DNA of 33,261 nt from Tepidimonas sp. UBA997 (GTDB lineage: Bacteria; Pseudomonadota; Gammaproteobacteria; Burkholderiales; Burkholderiaceae_C): the NCBI GenBank assembly GCA_002291945.1, contig DBAZ01000027.1:1-33261 (forward strand), written 5' to 3'. The position numbers and the translations under genes are program-made. The notes below the pieces were generated by a model. That model was not told the origin of the DNA and made no database searches. It saw only the letters and a list, made by a program, of their open reading frames with translations. Position 1 is the stretch's first letter. Each line of letters begins with the position of its first letter. Below are positions 23,236-31,535 of this stretch, piece by piece.

Positions 23236-24234
23236 ATGACCTCTCGTCCCCTTCACCTGACACGCCGCCACGTTCTCGCCATGGGCGCTGGGCTGGCATT
23301 GAGTGCCCCGATGATGCCCGCCTGGGCACAGACCAACTGGCCCACCCGACCCGTGCGCATGGTGGTGAACTTCCCCACCGGCGGCAGTTCGGACGCCATG
23401 GCTCGACCGATTGCAGCCGCCCTGACCGAAGCGCTGGGCCAACCAGTGGTGGTGGACAACCGGGCGGGGGCTTCGGGCAACCTGGGTGCTTCCGAGGTGG
23501 CTCGTGCAGCGGCTGACGGCTACACCATGCTGTTCAGCCCGGGCAGCACCATGATCTCCAATCCTTTCCTGTTCGCCCAGATGCCCTTCGACGCCGACCG
23601 CGATGTCGCGCCGGTCGCATCCGTGGCGCGCCTCTCGTTGTTCCTGATGGTCCACCCTTCCGTACCCGCCAACAGCATTCAGGAACTGGTGGCCTACATG
23701 CGGGCCCATCCGGGCCGCCTGAACTACGGATCCAACGGGCTGGGCAGTTCGCCCCATCTGGCTGCTGAGATGATGCTGCGCCAGCTCGGCCTGCAAGCCA
23801 CCCACGTACCTTTCCGTGGTGCCGCCCCAGCGCTCACTGATCTGCTGGGTGGTCAGATCCAGTTCATGTTCGACTCCGGCCCCGGCTTGCCCCACGCCGC
23901 CGAAGGTCGCTTGCGTTTGCTCGGTGTGGGCAGCCCTGTTCGGTCTGCACAAGTGCCCAATACCCCCACGATGGCCGAATCCGGATTACCTGGCTTTGAT
24001 GTCGATACGCTGTTCGGCATTTACCTGCCCAGCGCTACGCCTGCCCCCCTGCTCGACCGGCTGAACCAGGAAATCAACAAAGCGCTGCAGACGCCCCGTG
24101 TGCAGGAGGCGATTCGCGCCATGGGGGCTGTCCCATTGGCGCTGAGCCGTCAGGCGTTTGCGGAACGGATGGCGAGCGACCGCAACCGCTTCGGCCAGTT
24201 CATACGCGAAGCCGGCATCACTGCACAACAATAA
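23236..24234 (+). CDS. Bug/TctC-type periplasmic solute-binding protein
   Basis: A 332-residue tripartite-tricarboxylate-transporter-type binding protein of the large Bug family of betaproteobacteria. The signal peptide has a twin-arginine-like start (LTRRHVLAMGAGLALS) and a cleavage site after AWA, so it may use the Tat route. The mature part shows family segments RMVVNFPTGGSSD, VVVDNRAGASGNLGA, YGSNGLGSSPHLAAEM and HVPFRGAAPALTDLLGGQIQFMF. GGAG lies 6 bases before the ATG. No membrane components are nearby, as is usual for orphan Bug proteins. A role in carboxylate or aromatic-acid capture is likely, but the ligand is unknown. Confidence 0.93.
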   Translation: MTSRPLHLTRRHVLAMGAGLALSAPMMPAWAQTNWPTRPVRMVVNFPTGGSSDAMARPIAAALTEALGQPVVVDNRAGASGNLGASEVARAAADGYTMLFSPGSTMISNPFLFAQMPFDADRDVAPVASVARLSLFLMVHPSVPANSIQELVAYMRAHPGRLNYGSNGLGSSPHLAAEMMLRQLGLQATHVPFRGAAPALTDLLGGQIQFMFDSGPGLPHAAEGRLRLLGVGSPVRSAQVPNTPTMAESGLPGFDVDTLFGIYLPSATPAPLLDRLNQEINKALQTPRVQEAIRAMGAVPLALSRQAFAERMASDRNRFGQFIREAGITAQQ

Positions 24235-24294
24235 AGCGGTCTCGCTCCACGCCCGTTGCCCGGGGCTGCGCGGCTTGTCGTATCCTTCAAGCCT

Positions 24295-24750
24295 GTGAAG
24301 CCCCTTTTCGACGAGCACCTCTACCGCGAACCTGGTCACCTGATCCGTCGTGCGCATCAACTGGCCGTCGCCACCTTCCACGAGGTTCACGGTCGGCACG
24401 TGACGCCTGTGCAGTACGCGGTTCTGCGAGCACTGGCCGAACACCCCGACATCGATCAAGTGACGCTGGCCGACCAGGTCGCCCTGGACACCTCCACCAC
24501 GGCCGACATTGCGGCCCGGCTGGAAGCCAAAGGCTGGATCGTGCGTGAACTCCTGCCTCGAAGACAGCGCCGGTTGCGCCTGACCGACGAAGGCTTGGCC
24601 ATCCTGAGCGACATGCTGCCGCGCGTGGCACCTATGTACGCCCAGATGATGGCCCCGCTCACGACCGAAGAGCAAGCCGAATTCCTGCGGCTGCTGGCCA
24701 AACTTGCTGGTCTGCCCCATCCCTTGGCGGGTGTCGGAGATTCGGGGTAA
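24295..24750 (+). CDS. MarR-family transcriptional regulator upstream of vanAB
   Basis: A 151-residue winged-helix repressor of the MarR family. Its core is HVTPVQYAVLRALAEHPDIDQVTLADQVALDTSTTADIAARLEAKGWIVRELLPRRQRRLRLTDEG, with the recognition helix and basic wing. I start at the GTG of MKPLFDEHLYREPGHLIRRAHQ, a common opening for this subgroup; the frame can be extended to a TTG at 24256, but without support. It is on the same strand as vanAB, 82 bp upstream. A perfect palindrome over the vanA promoter suggests that it represses vanAB, responding to vanillate or a CoA ester such as feruloyl-CoA. Confidence 0.88.
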   Translation: MKPLFDEHLYREPGHLIRRAHQLAVATFHEVHGRHVTPVQYAVLRALAEHPDIDQVTLADQVALDTSTTADIAARLEAKGWIVRELLPRRQRRLRLTDEGLAILSDMLPRVAPMYAQMMAPLTTEEQAEFLRLLAKLAGLPHPLAGVGDSG

Positions 24751-24755
24751 CCCTA

Positions 24756-24783
24756 TTGCGCGATCCAAAGATCGGCGTAAAAT
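24756..24783 (+). promoter_or_regulatory. Probable vanAB promoter
   Basis: TTGCGC (24756-24761) and TAAAAT (24778-24783) are spaced by 16 bases, a fair sigma-70 match. Transcription would begin near 24790, inside the adjacent palindrome. Confidence 0.5.
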
Positions 24784-24788
24784 CGCAT

Positions 24789-24810
24789 GTCATTCAGCAT
24801 ACTGAATGAC
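24789..24810. promoter_or_regulatory. Perfect 22-bp operator upstream of vanA
   Basis: GTCATTCAG and CTGAATGAC are exact inverted 9-bp arms around a 4-base centre. The site covers the predicted transcription start and ends 22 bp before the vanA ATG, a position where a bound MarR dimer would block transcription. Confidence 0.7.
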
Positions 24811-24832
24811 TCATCTTTTTCAGGAGACCTGC

Positions 24833-25879
24833 ATGTTCCCGCTCAACACCTGGTACGTCGCCGCACGCAGCCATGAAATCGGCACTGAACGCCCGCTGGG
24901 TCGGCGCCTCTGTGGCAAGCCCATGGCGCTGTTTCGCAATGCGGCAGGCCAGATCGCTGCCGTGGAAGACTTCTGCCCTCATCGCGGTGCCCCTTTGTCG
25001 CTGGGCTTTGTGCAAGGCGATGCACTGGTGTGCGGCTACCACGGGCTGGCCATGGGCGGAGATGGCAAAACCGTCTCGATGCCCTGCCAGCGCGTCCGGG
25101 GCTTTCCAGCCATCGCCCGCTATCCGGTGCACGAGGCACATGGTTTCGTGTGGGTCTGGCCGGGCGACGCGAGCCGTGCCGATCTGGCCGAGATTCCCAC
25201 TTTTGAATGGATGGGGCATCCGGCTTTCGGGTATGGGGGTGGCCTGTACCACATTGGCTGCGACTACCGGCTGATGATCGACAACCTGATGGACCTGACC
25301 CACGAAACCTATGTCCACAGCAACAGCATCGGCCAGAAGGAAATCGACGAAGTACCCTGCCAAACGCGGGTGGTCGGCGATCACGTCATCACCGAACGGT
25401 ACATGAACAACATCGAAGCACCGCCTTTCTGGAAGATGGCCCTGCGCATGAACGGCTTGCCGGACGACCAGCCCGTCGATCGCTGGCAGATCTGCCATTT
25501 CACGCCACCCAGCCATGTGATGATTGAAGTCGGCGTAGCGCTGGCAGGCCATGGCGGCTACCACGCCCCCGATGCGGTCAAGGCCGCCAGTTGGGTGGTG
25601 GACTTCATCACCCCGGAAACCGAGACGTCCATGCACTACTTCTGGGGCATGGCCCGCCGCTTCAAGCCGACCGATGTCGAACTGACTGAAATCATCCGTG
25701 AAGGCCAGGGCAAGATCTTCTCTGAAGACCTGGAAATGCTGGAGCGACAACAAGCCAACCTGAGCGCCCACCCGGACCGCAAGCTGCTGATGCTCAACAT
25801 CGACAGCGGCGGGGTGCAGTCGCGCAAGATCATCGATCGCCTGCTGGCGGCTGAACAGGGAGGGGGCGCATCAGCATGA
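24833..25879 (+). CDS. vanA: Vanillate O-demethylase, oxygenase subunit (Rieske)
   Basis: A 348-residue terminal oxygenase that demethylates vanillate to protocatechuate, releasing formaldehyde. The Rieske [2Fe-2S] ligands are Cys48-x-His50 (CPHRGAPL) and Cys67-x2-His70 (CGYHG). The mononuclear iron site is in DNLMDLTHETYVHS, with His157, His162 and bridging Asp154. The ATG at 24833 has CAGGAG 8 bases upstream and gives the family-typical MFPLNTWYVAA; an earlier in-frame ATG at 24806 lies within the operator. It overlaps vanB by 4 bp. A related substrate such as syringate or veratrate is possible, since the family is broad. Confidence 0.93.
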   Translation: MFPLNTWYVAARSHEIGTERPLGRRLCGKPMALFRNAAGQIAAVEDFCPHRGAPLSLGFVQGDALVCGYHGLAMGGDGKTVSMPCQRVRGFPAIARYPVHEAHGFVWVWPGDASRADLAEIPTFEWMGHPAFGYGGGLYHIGCDYRLMIDNLMDLTHETYVHSNSIGQKEIDEVPCQTRVVGDHVITERYMNNIEAPPFWKMALRMNGLPDDQPVDRWQICHFTPPSHVMIEVGVALAGHGGYHAPDAVKAASWVVDFITPETETSMHYFWGMARRFKPTDVELTEIIREGQGKIFSEDLEMLERQQANLSAHPDRKLLMLNIDSGGVQSRKIIDRLLAAEQGGGASA

Positions 25880-26838
25880 GCACGACCCTGCCCGTTCGTG
25901 TGATCGCTCGCCGTGTCGAGGCACAAGACATCGTCAGCCTGGACTTGGCCCCGCTGGCGGACGCACCGCTGCCCGCATGGACGGCAGGCGCCCACATCGA
26001 CGTCCAACTGCCAGGCGGACTGGTGCGGCAATACTCGTTGTGCAACCGGCCCGGTGATGCGGGGTTCTACCGGATTGCGGTGCTGCGCGATCCCGCCAGC
26101 CGGGGGGGATCCCAGGCCGTGCATGACCAGTTGCTGGAAGGAACCACCTTGGCGATCAGTCCACCTCGCAACCACTTCCCTCTGACCGAAAACGCACCGT
26201 TTCATCTGCTGCTGGCTGGCGGTATCGGCATCACCCCACTGTGGGCCATGGCGCAGTCCCTGTCGCAGGCAGGCCAGCCTTTCGCGCTGCATTTTTGCAC
26301 CCGTTCCCGTAAGCGGACGCCGTTCGTGGATGCGTTGGCGGCTTCGCCCTACGCCCACCGGGTGCAGCATCATGTGGACGATGGCCCCGACCACCAGAAA
26401 CTCGACATCGCAGCCACTTTGCAGCAGGTGCCTGCAGGGACCCATCTCTACGTATGCGGCCCCCAAGGGTTCATCGAGGCTGTGCTGCAGGCGGGCCGGG
26501 ACGCGGGCTGGCCGGAAGAACGTCTGCACCGCGAATACTTTGCTGCGACTCCCGCCACGACGGGCAGCGATGGCACCTTTGAACTCGAACTCGCCAGCAA
26601 CGGTCGGGTGATCCCGGTCAAACCTGACCAAACGGCACTCGCTGCCCTGCTGGCCGCTGGCGTGGAGGTACCGATGTCGTGCGAACAAGGGGTCTGCGGC
26701 ACCTGCCTGACGGGCGTTCGGGCGGGCACTCCCGACCACCGCGACCACTACCTCACCGACGACGAACGCACCGCCAACGACCAATTCCTCCCCTGTTGCT
26801 CCAGGTCTCTGAGCCCCCGGCTGGTGCTGGCACTTTGA
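25876..26838 (+). CDS. vanB: Vanillate O-demethylase reductase subunit
   Basis: A 320-residue phthalate-dioxygenase-reductase-type protein that passes electrons from NADH through flavin and a [2Fe-2S] centre to VanA. The N-terminal flavin domain includes RQYSLCNRP. The NAD domain includes LLAGGIGITPLWAMA and YVCGPQGFIEAV. The plant-type ferredoxin domain at the C-terminus has Cys269, Cys274, Cys277 and Cys307. Its ATG overlaps the vanA stop by 4 bp, so the two are translationally coupled. Confidence 0.95.
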   Translation: MSTTLPVRVIARRVEAQDIVSLDLAPLADAPLPAWTAGAHIDVQLPGGLVRQYSLCNRPGDAGFYRIAVLRDPASRGGSQAVHDQLLEGTTLAISPPRNHFPLTENAPFHLLLAGGIGITPLWAMAQSLSQAGQPFALHFCTRSRKRTPFVDALAASPYAHRVQHHVDDGPDHQKLDIAATLQQVPAGTHLYVCGPQGFIEAVLQAGRDAGWPEERLHREYFAATPATTGSDGTFELELASNGRVIPVKPDQTALAALLAAGVEVPMSCEQGVCGTCLTGVRAGTPDHRDHYLTDDERTANDQFLPCCSRSLSPRLVLAL

Positions 26839-26848
26839 CCCTGCGGCA

Positions 26849-26864
26849 TTGGTGTAAACACCAA
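26849..26864. promoter_or_regulatory. Palindrome upstream of the ferulate operon promoter
   Basis: TTGGTGT and ACACCAA form perfect 7-bp arms around AA. It lies directly before the proposed -35 element and just after vanB. It could be a regulator site for the next operon or a short hairpin ending vanAB, but no T tract follows. Confidence 0.45.
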
Positions 26865-26893
26865 GTGACGCCGTCGGCCCATTTGGTTATAGT
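26865..26893 (+). promoter_or_regulatory. Probable promoter of the ferulate side-chain operon
   Basis: GTGACG (26865-26870) and TATAGT (26888-26893) are separated by 17 bases, a good -10 and moderate -35 match. Confidence 0.5.
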
Positions 26894-26916
26894 GAATAAC
26901 ATTTTCACAAAAATGT
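26886..26916. promoter_or_regulatory. Nested dyads overlapping the ferulate operon start site
   Basis: Three overlapping perfect inverted repeats occupy the -10/+1 region: GTTAT-N5-ATAAC (26886-26900), GTGAA-N7-TTCAC (26892-26908) and ACATTTT-N4-AAAATGT (26899-26916). At least one is likely a repressor site, for example for the MarR protein encoded at 24295. Confidence 0.4.
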
Positions 26917-26926
26917 CATCTACCCC

Positions 26927-27721
26927 ATGCCACCCTCGATCGCCGCCCCAGCCTCCGATGCCGTTCAACTCACCCTGCAAGGCGATGTGGCGCTTGTCCG
27001 CCTGTCTCGTCCGGCCAAGCGCAATGCCCTGAGCGACGGGCTCATTCTGGCCCTGCGCGACACGTTCCAGCATCTGCCCGCTCACACCCGCGTGGCCGTG
27101 ATCCACGGCGAAGGCGAGCACTTTTGCGCCGGGCTTGACCTGTCTGAACTGCAGGAGCGCGATGCTGGCGAAGGCGTGTTCCACTCGCGCATGTGGCACA
27201 CCGCCCTCGATGCGGTGGAAAAAGGCCGTGTGCCGGTCATTGCCGCCCTGCATGGTGCCGTGGTGGGGGGTGGACTCGAACTGGCCAGCGCCTGCCACAT
27301 CCGTGTAGCCGACGAGTCCGCCTTCTACGCGCTGCCCGAAGGAACTCGCGGCATCTTCGTCGGCGGCGGTGGTGCCGTGCGCGTACCCAAGCTGATCGGC
27401 GTGGCCCGGATGCTGGACATGATGCTGACCGGCCGTGTGTACAACGCCGCTGAAGGCGAACGCATCGGCCTGTCGCAGTACCTGGTGCCAGGTGGAACGG
27501 CGCTGGACAAAGCGCTCGACCTGGCCGCCCGCATGGCCACCAACGCCCCGCTGACCAACTATGCATTGATGCACGCCCTGCCCCGGATTGCCGAACAGCC
27601 AGCCGACCACGGCCTGTTCACCGAGGCCCTGATGGCCTCCATTGCCCAGGCCGCCCCGGAAGCCAAGGCCAGGGTACGGGCCTTTCTGGAGGGCAAAGCC
27701 ACGAAAGTGCAAAAAAACTGA
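26927..27721 (+). CDS. Enoyl-CoA hydratase of the ferulate operon
   Basis: A 264-residue crotonase-superfamily protein with both hydratase glutamates: Glu118 (GGGLELASAC) and Glu138 (ALPEGTRGIF). The oxyanion-hole motif is HFCAGLDLSEL. The feruloyl-CoA hydratase/lyase that makes vanillin has, as I recall, Ser in place of the first Glu, so this protein looks like a plain hydratase suited to beta-oxidation. It is first in an operon with feruloyl-CoA synthetase (23-bp gap), thiolase and thioesterase. The expected reaction is hydration of feruloyl- or coumaroyl-CoA, though a lyase activity cannot be excluded from sequence. Confidence 0.9.
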   Translation: MPPSIAAPASDAVQLTLQGDVALVRLSRPAKRNALSDGLILALRDTFQHLPAHTRVAVIHGEGEHFCAGLDLSELQERDAGEGVFHSRMWHTALDAVEKGRVPVIAALHGAVVGGGLELASACHIRVADESAFYALPEGTRGIFVGGGGAVRVPKLIGVARMLDMMLTGRVYNAAEGERIGLSQYLVPGGTALDKALDLAARMATNAPLTNYALMHALPRIAEQPADHGLFTEALMASIAQAAPEAKARVRAFLEGKATKVQKN

Positions 27722-27744
27722 ATACCCCCTCAGAGGCCGCCAAG

Positions 27745-29610
27745 ATGAGCACACCGCCACGGTTCCGCCCCCTGACCTTCGGCGTCACCCGCGTTACCCT
27801 GCGTGACGGCCCGAGCGGCGTCCATTACCTCAGTGCCGAGCAGTCGCTGCAACCCTACCCCGATCGCCTGACCGATCGCCTGCGCTATTGGGCCGAGCTA
27901 CGCCCCCACCAAACCTGGATGGCGCAGCGCACGCGCACCACCAGCGACGGCACCATCACCCTGGGTGACTGGAGGCACGTGAACTACGGCGCAGCCTGGG
28001 CCACGGCGCGGCGTATTGCACAAGCCCTCATCGACCGCGGGCTGAGCGCCCACCGGCCGGTCGCCATCCTGAGCGAAAACAGCCTGGAGCATGCGCTTCT
28101 GGCCCTGGGCTGCCTGGTGGCGGGCGTACCCTATGTGCCCATTTCACCGCCCTACTCACTCGTCAGCACCGACCACGACAAGCTCAGACACGTGCTGAAA
28201 ACCACCACGCCAGGGCTGGTCTTGGCCCAGGACGCCCGTTATGCCCGAGCGATACTCGCCACCGTCGGGCCCGACACGGAAGTGGTGCTGGTGGATGGCC
28301 GCATCAACGGCATCGCGAGCACCCGCTTCAGCGATCTCGCCGCCACCCCCGAGACGCCCGCCGTGGACGCGATGATTGCCAGCACAGGCCCCGACACCAT
28401 CGCGAAATTCCTGTTCACCAGTGGCTCCACCAAGTTGCCCAAGGCAGTGGTCAACACGCACCGCATGTGGTGCGCCAACCAGCAGCAGATGACGCAGTCC
28501 ATGCCCGTACTGGCCGAAGCGCCGCTGGTGCTGGTGGACTGGCTGCCCTGGAACCACACCTTCGGTGGCAACCACAACTTCGGAATGGTGCTGTACCACG
28601 GCGGCACCCTGTACATCGACGACGGCAAGCCCACACCGGCACTGATGCACGAAACCCTGCGCAACCTGCGTGAGATCGCCCCCACGGTGTACTTCAACGT
28701 CCCGACCGGTTTCGAAGCCATTGCACACGCCATGAAGACCGACGACGCCCTGCGCCAGACGCTGCTGTCGCGGGTCAAGATGTTCTTCTACGCTGGGGCG
28801 GCGCTTTCGCAACCGATCTGGGACAGCCTGTACGAAAGCCAGGAACGCGAGATCGGCCAGCGCATCGTCATGGCCACTGGTCTGGGCATGACCGAATCGG
28901 GGCCGTTTGGCATTTTCGTGACCAACCCCGACGTGAAAGCCGGCGACCTGGGTGTACCCGCCCCCGGTCTGGAGCTCAAGCTGATCGACACCGACGGCAA
29001 GACTGAGGTGCGCTACCGCGGCCCCAACATCACGCCTGGCTACTGGCGCGCACCCCGGGAAACCGAAGAGGCCTTTGACGAAGAAGGCTTTTTCAAGTCC
29101 GGCGACGCGGTCCGATGGATCGACGAGACCGATATCCACCTAGGCCTCAGATTCGATGGTCGCATTGCCGAGGACTTCAAGCTCGCCACCGGCACTTTTG
29201 TCAACGTCGGCCCCTTGCGCGCCAAGATCATTGCCGCTGGGGCTCCGTACATCCAGGACGTGGTCCTGACCGGTCTGAACATGAGGGAGGTGGGGGCCAT
29301 GGTATTTCCTACGGCCAAAGTGCGCACGCTGTGCGACTGGCCCACCGACACCGCGCTGCACGAGGTGCTGAATCACCCGGCGGTGCTGGCCCGGTTTCAG
29401 GCCATCCTCGACGAACTGGCCACAACCGCCACAGGCAGCGCCAACCGCATTGCCCGCCTGTGCCTGCTGGCTGATCCGCCCTCGCTGGATCACGGTGAAA
29501 TCACCGACAAAGGCTCCATCAACCAGCGCGCCGTCCTCAGTCACCGGGCCGATACCGTGGCCAAACTGCATGCGGACGAACTCCACACCATCCTCAAACC
29601 GCAGGCCTGA
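27745..29610 (+). CDS. fcs: Feruloyl-CoA synthetase (AMP-binding)
   Basis: A 621-residue acyl-adenylating enzyme of the ANL superfamily that activates ferulate or p-coumarate with ATP and CoA. The P-loop-like A3 motif is FTSGSTKLPKAV (224-235). The adenine-binding segment is GLGMTESGPFG, and DLAVRWIDE-type hinge residues appear as SGDAVRWIDETD. The C-terminal lysine is in DKGSINQR (Lys589), close to the variant used by Pseudomonas-type Fcs, whose overall length (about 620) also matches. Long N-terminal region before the core is typical. It lies 23 bp after the hydratase and 20 bp before the thiolase. Confidence 0.9.
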   Translation: MSTPPRFRPLTFGVTRVTLRDGPSGVHYLSAEQSLQPYPDRLTDRLRYWAELRPHQTWMAQRTRTTSDGTITLGDWRHVNYGAAWATARRIAQALIDRGLSAHRPVAILSENSLEHALLALGCLVAGVPYVPISPPYSLVSTDHDKLRHVLKTTTPGLVLAQDARYARAILATVGPDTEVVLVDGRINGIASTRFSDLAATPETPAVDAMIASTGPDTIAKFLFTSGSTKLPKAVVNTHRMWCANQQQMTQSMPVLAEAPLVLVDWLPWNHTFGGNHNFGMVLYHGGTLYIDDGKPTPALMHETLRNLREIAPTVYFNVPTGFEAIAHAMKTDDALRQTLLSRVKMFFYAGAALSQPIWDSLYESQEREIGQRIVMATGLGMTESGPFGIFVTNPDVKAGDLGVPAPGLELKLIDTDGKTEVRYRGPNITPGYWRAPRETEEAFDEEGFFKSGDAVRWIDETDIHLGLRFDGRIAEDFKLATGTFVNVGPLRAKIIAAGAPYIQDVVLTGLNMREVGAMVFPTAKVRTLCDWPTDTALHEVLNHPAVLARFQAILDELATTATGSANRIARLCLLADPPSLDHGEITDKGSINQRAVLSHRADTVAKLHADELHTILKPQA

Positions 29611-29630
29611 ACCTGCTCTGAAGCAAACCC

Positions 29631-30881
29631 ATGGCACACAAAGGCTTTTTCAACGCGTTCCAGGACGTCTGGATGCTTGCGGGCGTACGCACGCCCATGG
29701 TGGACTACTGCGGGGCCTTGGGCCACATCTCGCCCACCGATCTGGGCATCAAGGTCGCCCGCGAAACCCTGGCCCGCCATGGCGTGAACCCGGCCGACAT
29801 CGGCTCCGTCATCACCGGCAACATGGCCCCCGGCGACTTTGACCAGTTCGTGCTGCCACGGCACATTGGCCTGTACGCTGGCGTGCCGCAAGACGTGCCG
29901 GCGATCATGGCGCAGCGCATCTGTGGCACGGGCTTCGAGTTGTTCCGTCAGGCTGGCGAGCAGATCGAGGCTGGCGTGTGTGATGCCGCCCTGGTGGTGG
30001 GCACCGAGAGCATGACGCGCAACCCCATCGCCGCGTTCGACCACCGCAGCGGCTTCAAGCTCGGCGCACCGGTTGGCTTCAAGGACTTCATGTGGGAAGC
30101 GCTGAAGGATCCGGCCGCCGGCGTCAACATGATCCAGACCGCCGAAAACCTGGCCCGACAATACGGCATCTCCCGCCAAGAGGTGGACCAGTTTGCAAGT
30201 GACTCGTTTGCCAAGGCCGTGGCCGCACAGGAAGCCGGTTTTTTTGACGAGGAAATCGTCCCGGTGGTGAGCGAAATCTTCGAACTGGACGGCTACAGGC
30301 CCCGTGGCATCAAGCTGCAGGGCAAAGCAACCTCGGTGGAGCACGACACCCACCCGCGCCTATCGCCGGTGGAGGTGCTGGCCAAACTCAAGCCCGTTTA
30401 CGAAGGCGGCGTGCAGACCGGCGGCAACAGTTCGGCGCTGGTGGACGCGGCGGCGGCGTGCATTGTCACCTCCGGCGATTACGCCAAGGCGCAGGGCAAG
30501 AAGCCCGCTGCCCGCGTGGTGGCCGCCGCTGCCGTGGGCGTGCCGCCCGAAATCATGGGCATCGGCCCGGCCCCCGCCATCCGGTTGCTGCTGGAACGCA
30601 CCGGTCTGCGCCTGGACGATATAGGCTGCTTCGAAATCAACGAAGCCCAGGGCGCACAGACGCTGGCCGTGGGCCGCGAGCTGGGCCTGGACCTGGCCAG
30701 GCTCAACGTCAACGGTGGTGCCATCGCGCTGGGCCACCCGCTGGCGGCCACCGGCGTGCGCCTGACCCTCACCCTGGCGCGCGAGTTGCGCCGCCGCAGC
30801 CTGCGCTGGGGCATTTCCAGCGCCTGCGTGGGGGGCGGCCAGGGCATTGCGCTGCTGATCGAGAACCCGGACGCTGCCTGA
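29631..30881 (+). CDS. Thiolase-family acyl-CoA acetyltransferase
   Basis: A 416-residue thiolase. The nucleophile is Cys98 (AQRICGTGFELF), the general base His369 (NGGAIALGHPLAATG) and the second cysteine Cys399 (SSACVGGGQG). The usual NEAF motif reads NEAQG, which alters the oxyanion-hole region and may reflect a bulky aromatic acyl substrate. In the operon it would split a 3-oxo-3-arylpropanoyl-CoA into aroyl-CoA and acetyl-CoA. It resembles in position the beta-ketothiolase (aat) of Pseudomonas ferulate clusters. The adjacent thioesterase strengthens the beta-oxidation reading. Confidence 0.9.
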   Translation: MAHKGFFNAFQDVWMLAGVRTPMVDYCGALGHISPTDLGIKVARETLARHGVNPADIGSVITGNMAPGDFDQFVLPRHIGLYAGVPQDVPAIMAQRICGTGFELFRQAGEQIEAGVCDAALVVGTESMTRNPIAAFDHRSGFKLGAPVGFKDFMWEALKDPAAGVNMIQTAENLARQYGISRQEVDQFASDSFAKAVAAQEAGFFDEEIVPVVSEIFELDGYRPRGIKLQGKATSVEHDTHPRLSPVEVLAKLKPVYEGGVQTGGNSSALVDAAAACIVTSGDYAKAQGKKPAARVVAAAAVGVPPEIMGIGPAPAIRLLLERTGLRLDDIGCFEINEAQGAQTLAVGRELGLDLARLNVNGGAIALGHPLAATGVRLTLTLARELRRRSLRWGISSACVGGGQGIALLIENPDAA

Positions 30882-30905
30882 GCCCTACCACCGCAAGGGT
30901 ACACA

Positions 30906-31325
30906 ATGACCAAAACCGTGATCTACGAAGTCGAAGTGATGTTCGGGGACTGCGACCCCGCCGGCATCGTCTTTTTTCCCAACTTCAGCAAATGGATGGA
31001 CGCCTCGTCCCTGAACTTCTTTGTGAAATGCGGCGTGCCGCCCTGGCGCGAGTTGATCAAGACGCGCGGCATTGTCGGCACCCCTTTGCTGGAGATCAAC
31101 ACCAAGTTCATGCGACCCGCCACCTATGGCGAGCGCCTGCAGGTGCACACCAGCATCATCGAGTGGCGCGAGAAAGTGTTCATCCACCAACACGTGGTTC
31201 GGCGTGGCGACGAGATACTCTGTCAAGGCACGGAAGTGCGTGCCTTCGTCATACACCCACCCGAGAACCCTGACCGAATCAAAGCCATTGCGGTACCTGA
31301 GGACATCAAGGCTTTGTGCCGTTGA
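30906..31325 (+). CDS. 4-hydroxybenzoyl-CoA thioesterase-family protein (hotdog fold)
   Basis: A 139-residue hotdog-fold thioesterase of the 4HBT class. The catalytic aspartate Asp17 lies in GDCDPAGIVFFPNF, matching the position used by the Pseudomonas 4-hydroxybenzoyl-CoA thioesterase. FMRPATYGERLQVHTSIIEWREK is also typical. It is the last gene of the ferulate operon, 24 bp after the thiolase. Here it would release vanillate or 4-hydroxybenzoate from the CoA ester made by thiolysis, feeding VanAB. Alternative acyl-CoA substrates are possible. Confidence 0.9.
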   Translation: MTKTVIYEVEVMFGDCDPAGIVFFPNFSKWMDASSLNFFVKCGVPPWRELIKTRGIVGTPLLEINTKFMRPATYGERLQVHTSIIEWREKVFIHQHVVRRGDEILCQGTEVRAFVIHPPENPDRIKAIAVPEDIKALCR

Positions 31326-31432
31326 GACACACTACTTCGAAAACTTCTACTTCTCACCCCTCTGGTTTTTCAGGGGGATTACCTCGCCACCCGCCGTGGA
31401 AAAGAAGCATGTACACTGACGCCGGTGCCCAA

Positions 31433-31455
31433 CACTCATTCTCACCCGATGAGTG
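31433..31455. promoter_or_regulatory. Inverted repeat upstream of the dehydratase-like gene
   Basis: CACTCAT and ATGAGTG are exact 7-bp arms around 9 bases, about 80 bp before the next start codon, in a 210-bp non-coding gap. This looks like an operator for an unlinked repressor. A bulged hairpin at 31357-31377 after the thioesterase gene lacks a T tail and is not a clear terminator. Confidence 0.4.
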
Positions 31456-31535
31456 AATCCGCGACGTACTCGTTTTGGGGTGCGTTCGACTGAGGTTTTG
31501 AAAATTAATAACATGACCGACCCCAGGAGATCAGG

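Noticed and set aside
26927..27721. Naming the crotonase Ech/HCHL (vanillin-forming hydratase/lyase)
   Set aside because: It carries Glu at both hydratase positions and no vanillin dehydrogenase is present; left as enoyl-CoA hydratase.
31357..31377. Intrinsic terminator after the thioesterase gene
   Set aside because: The hairpin has a bulge, its T run is in the loop and no T tract follows the stem.
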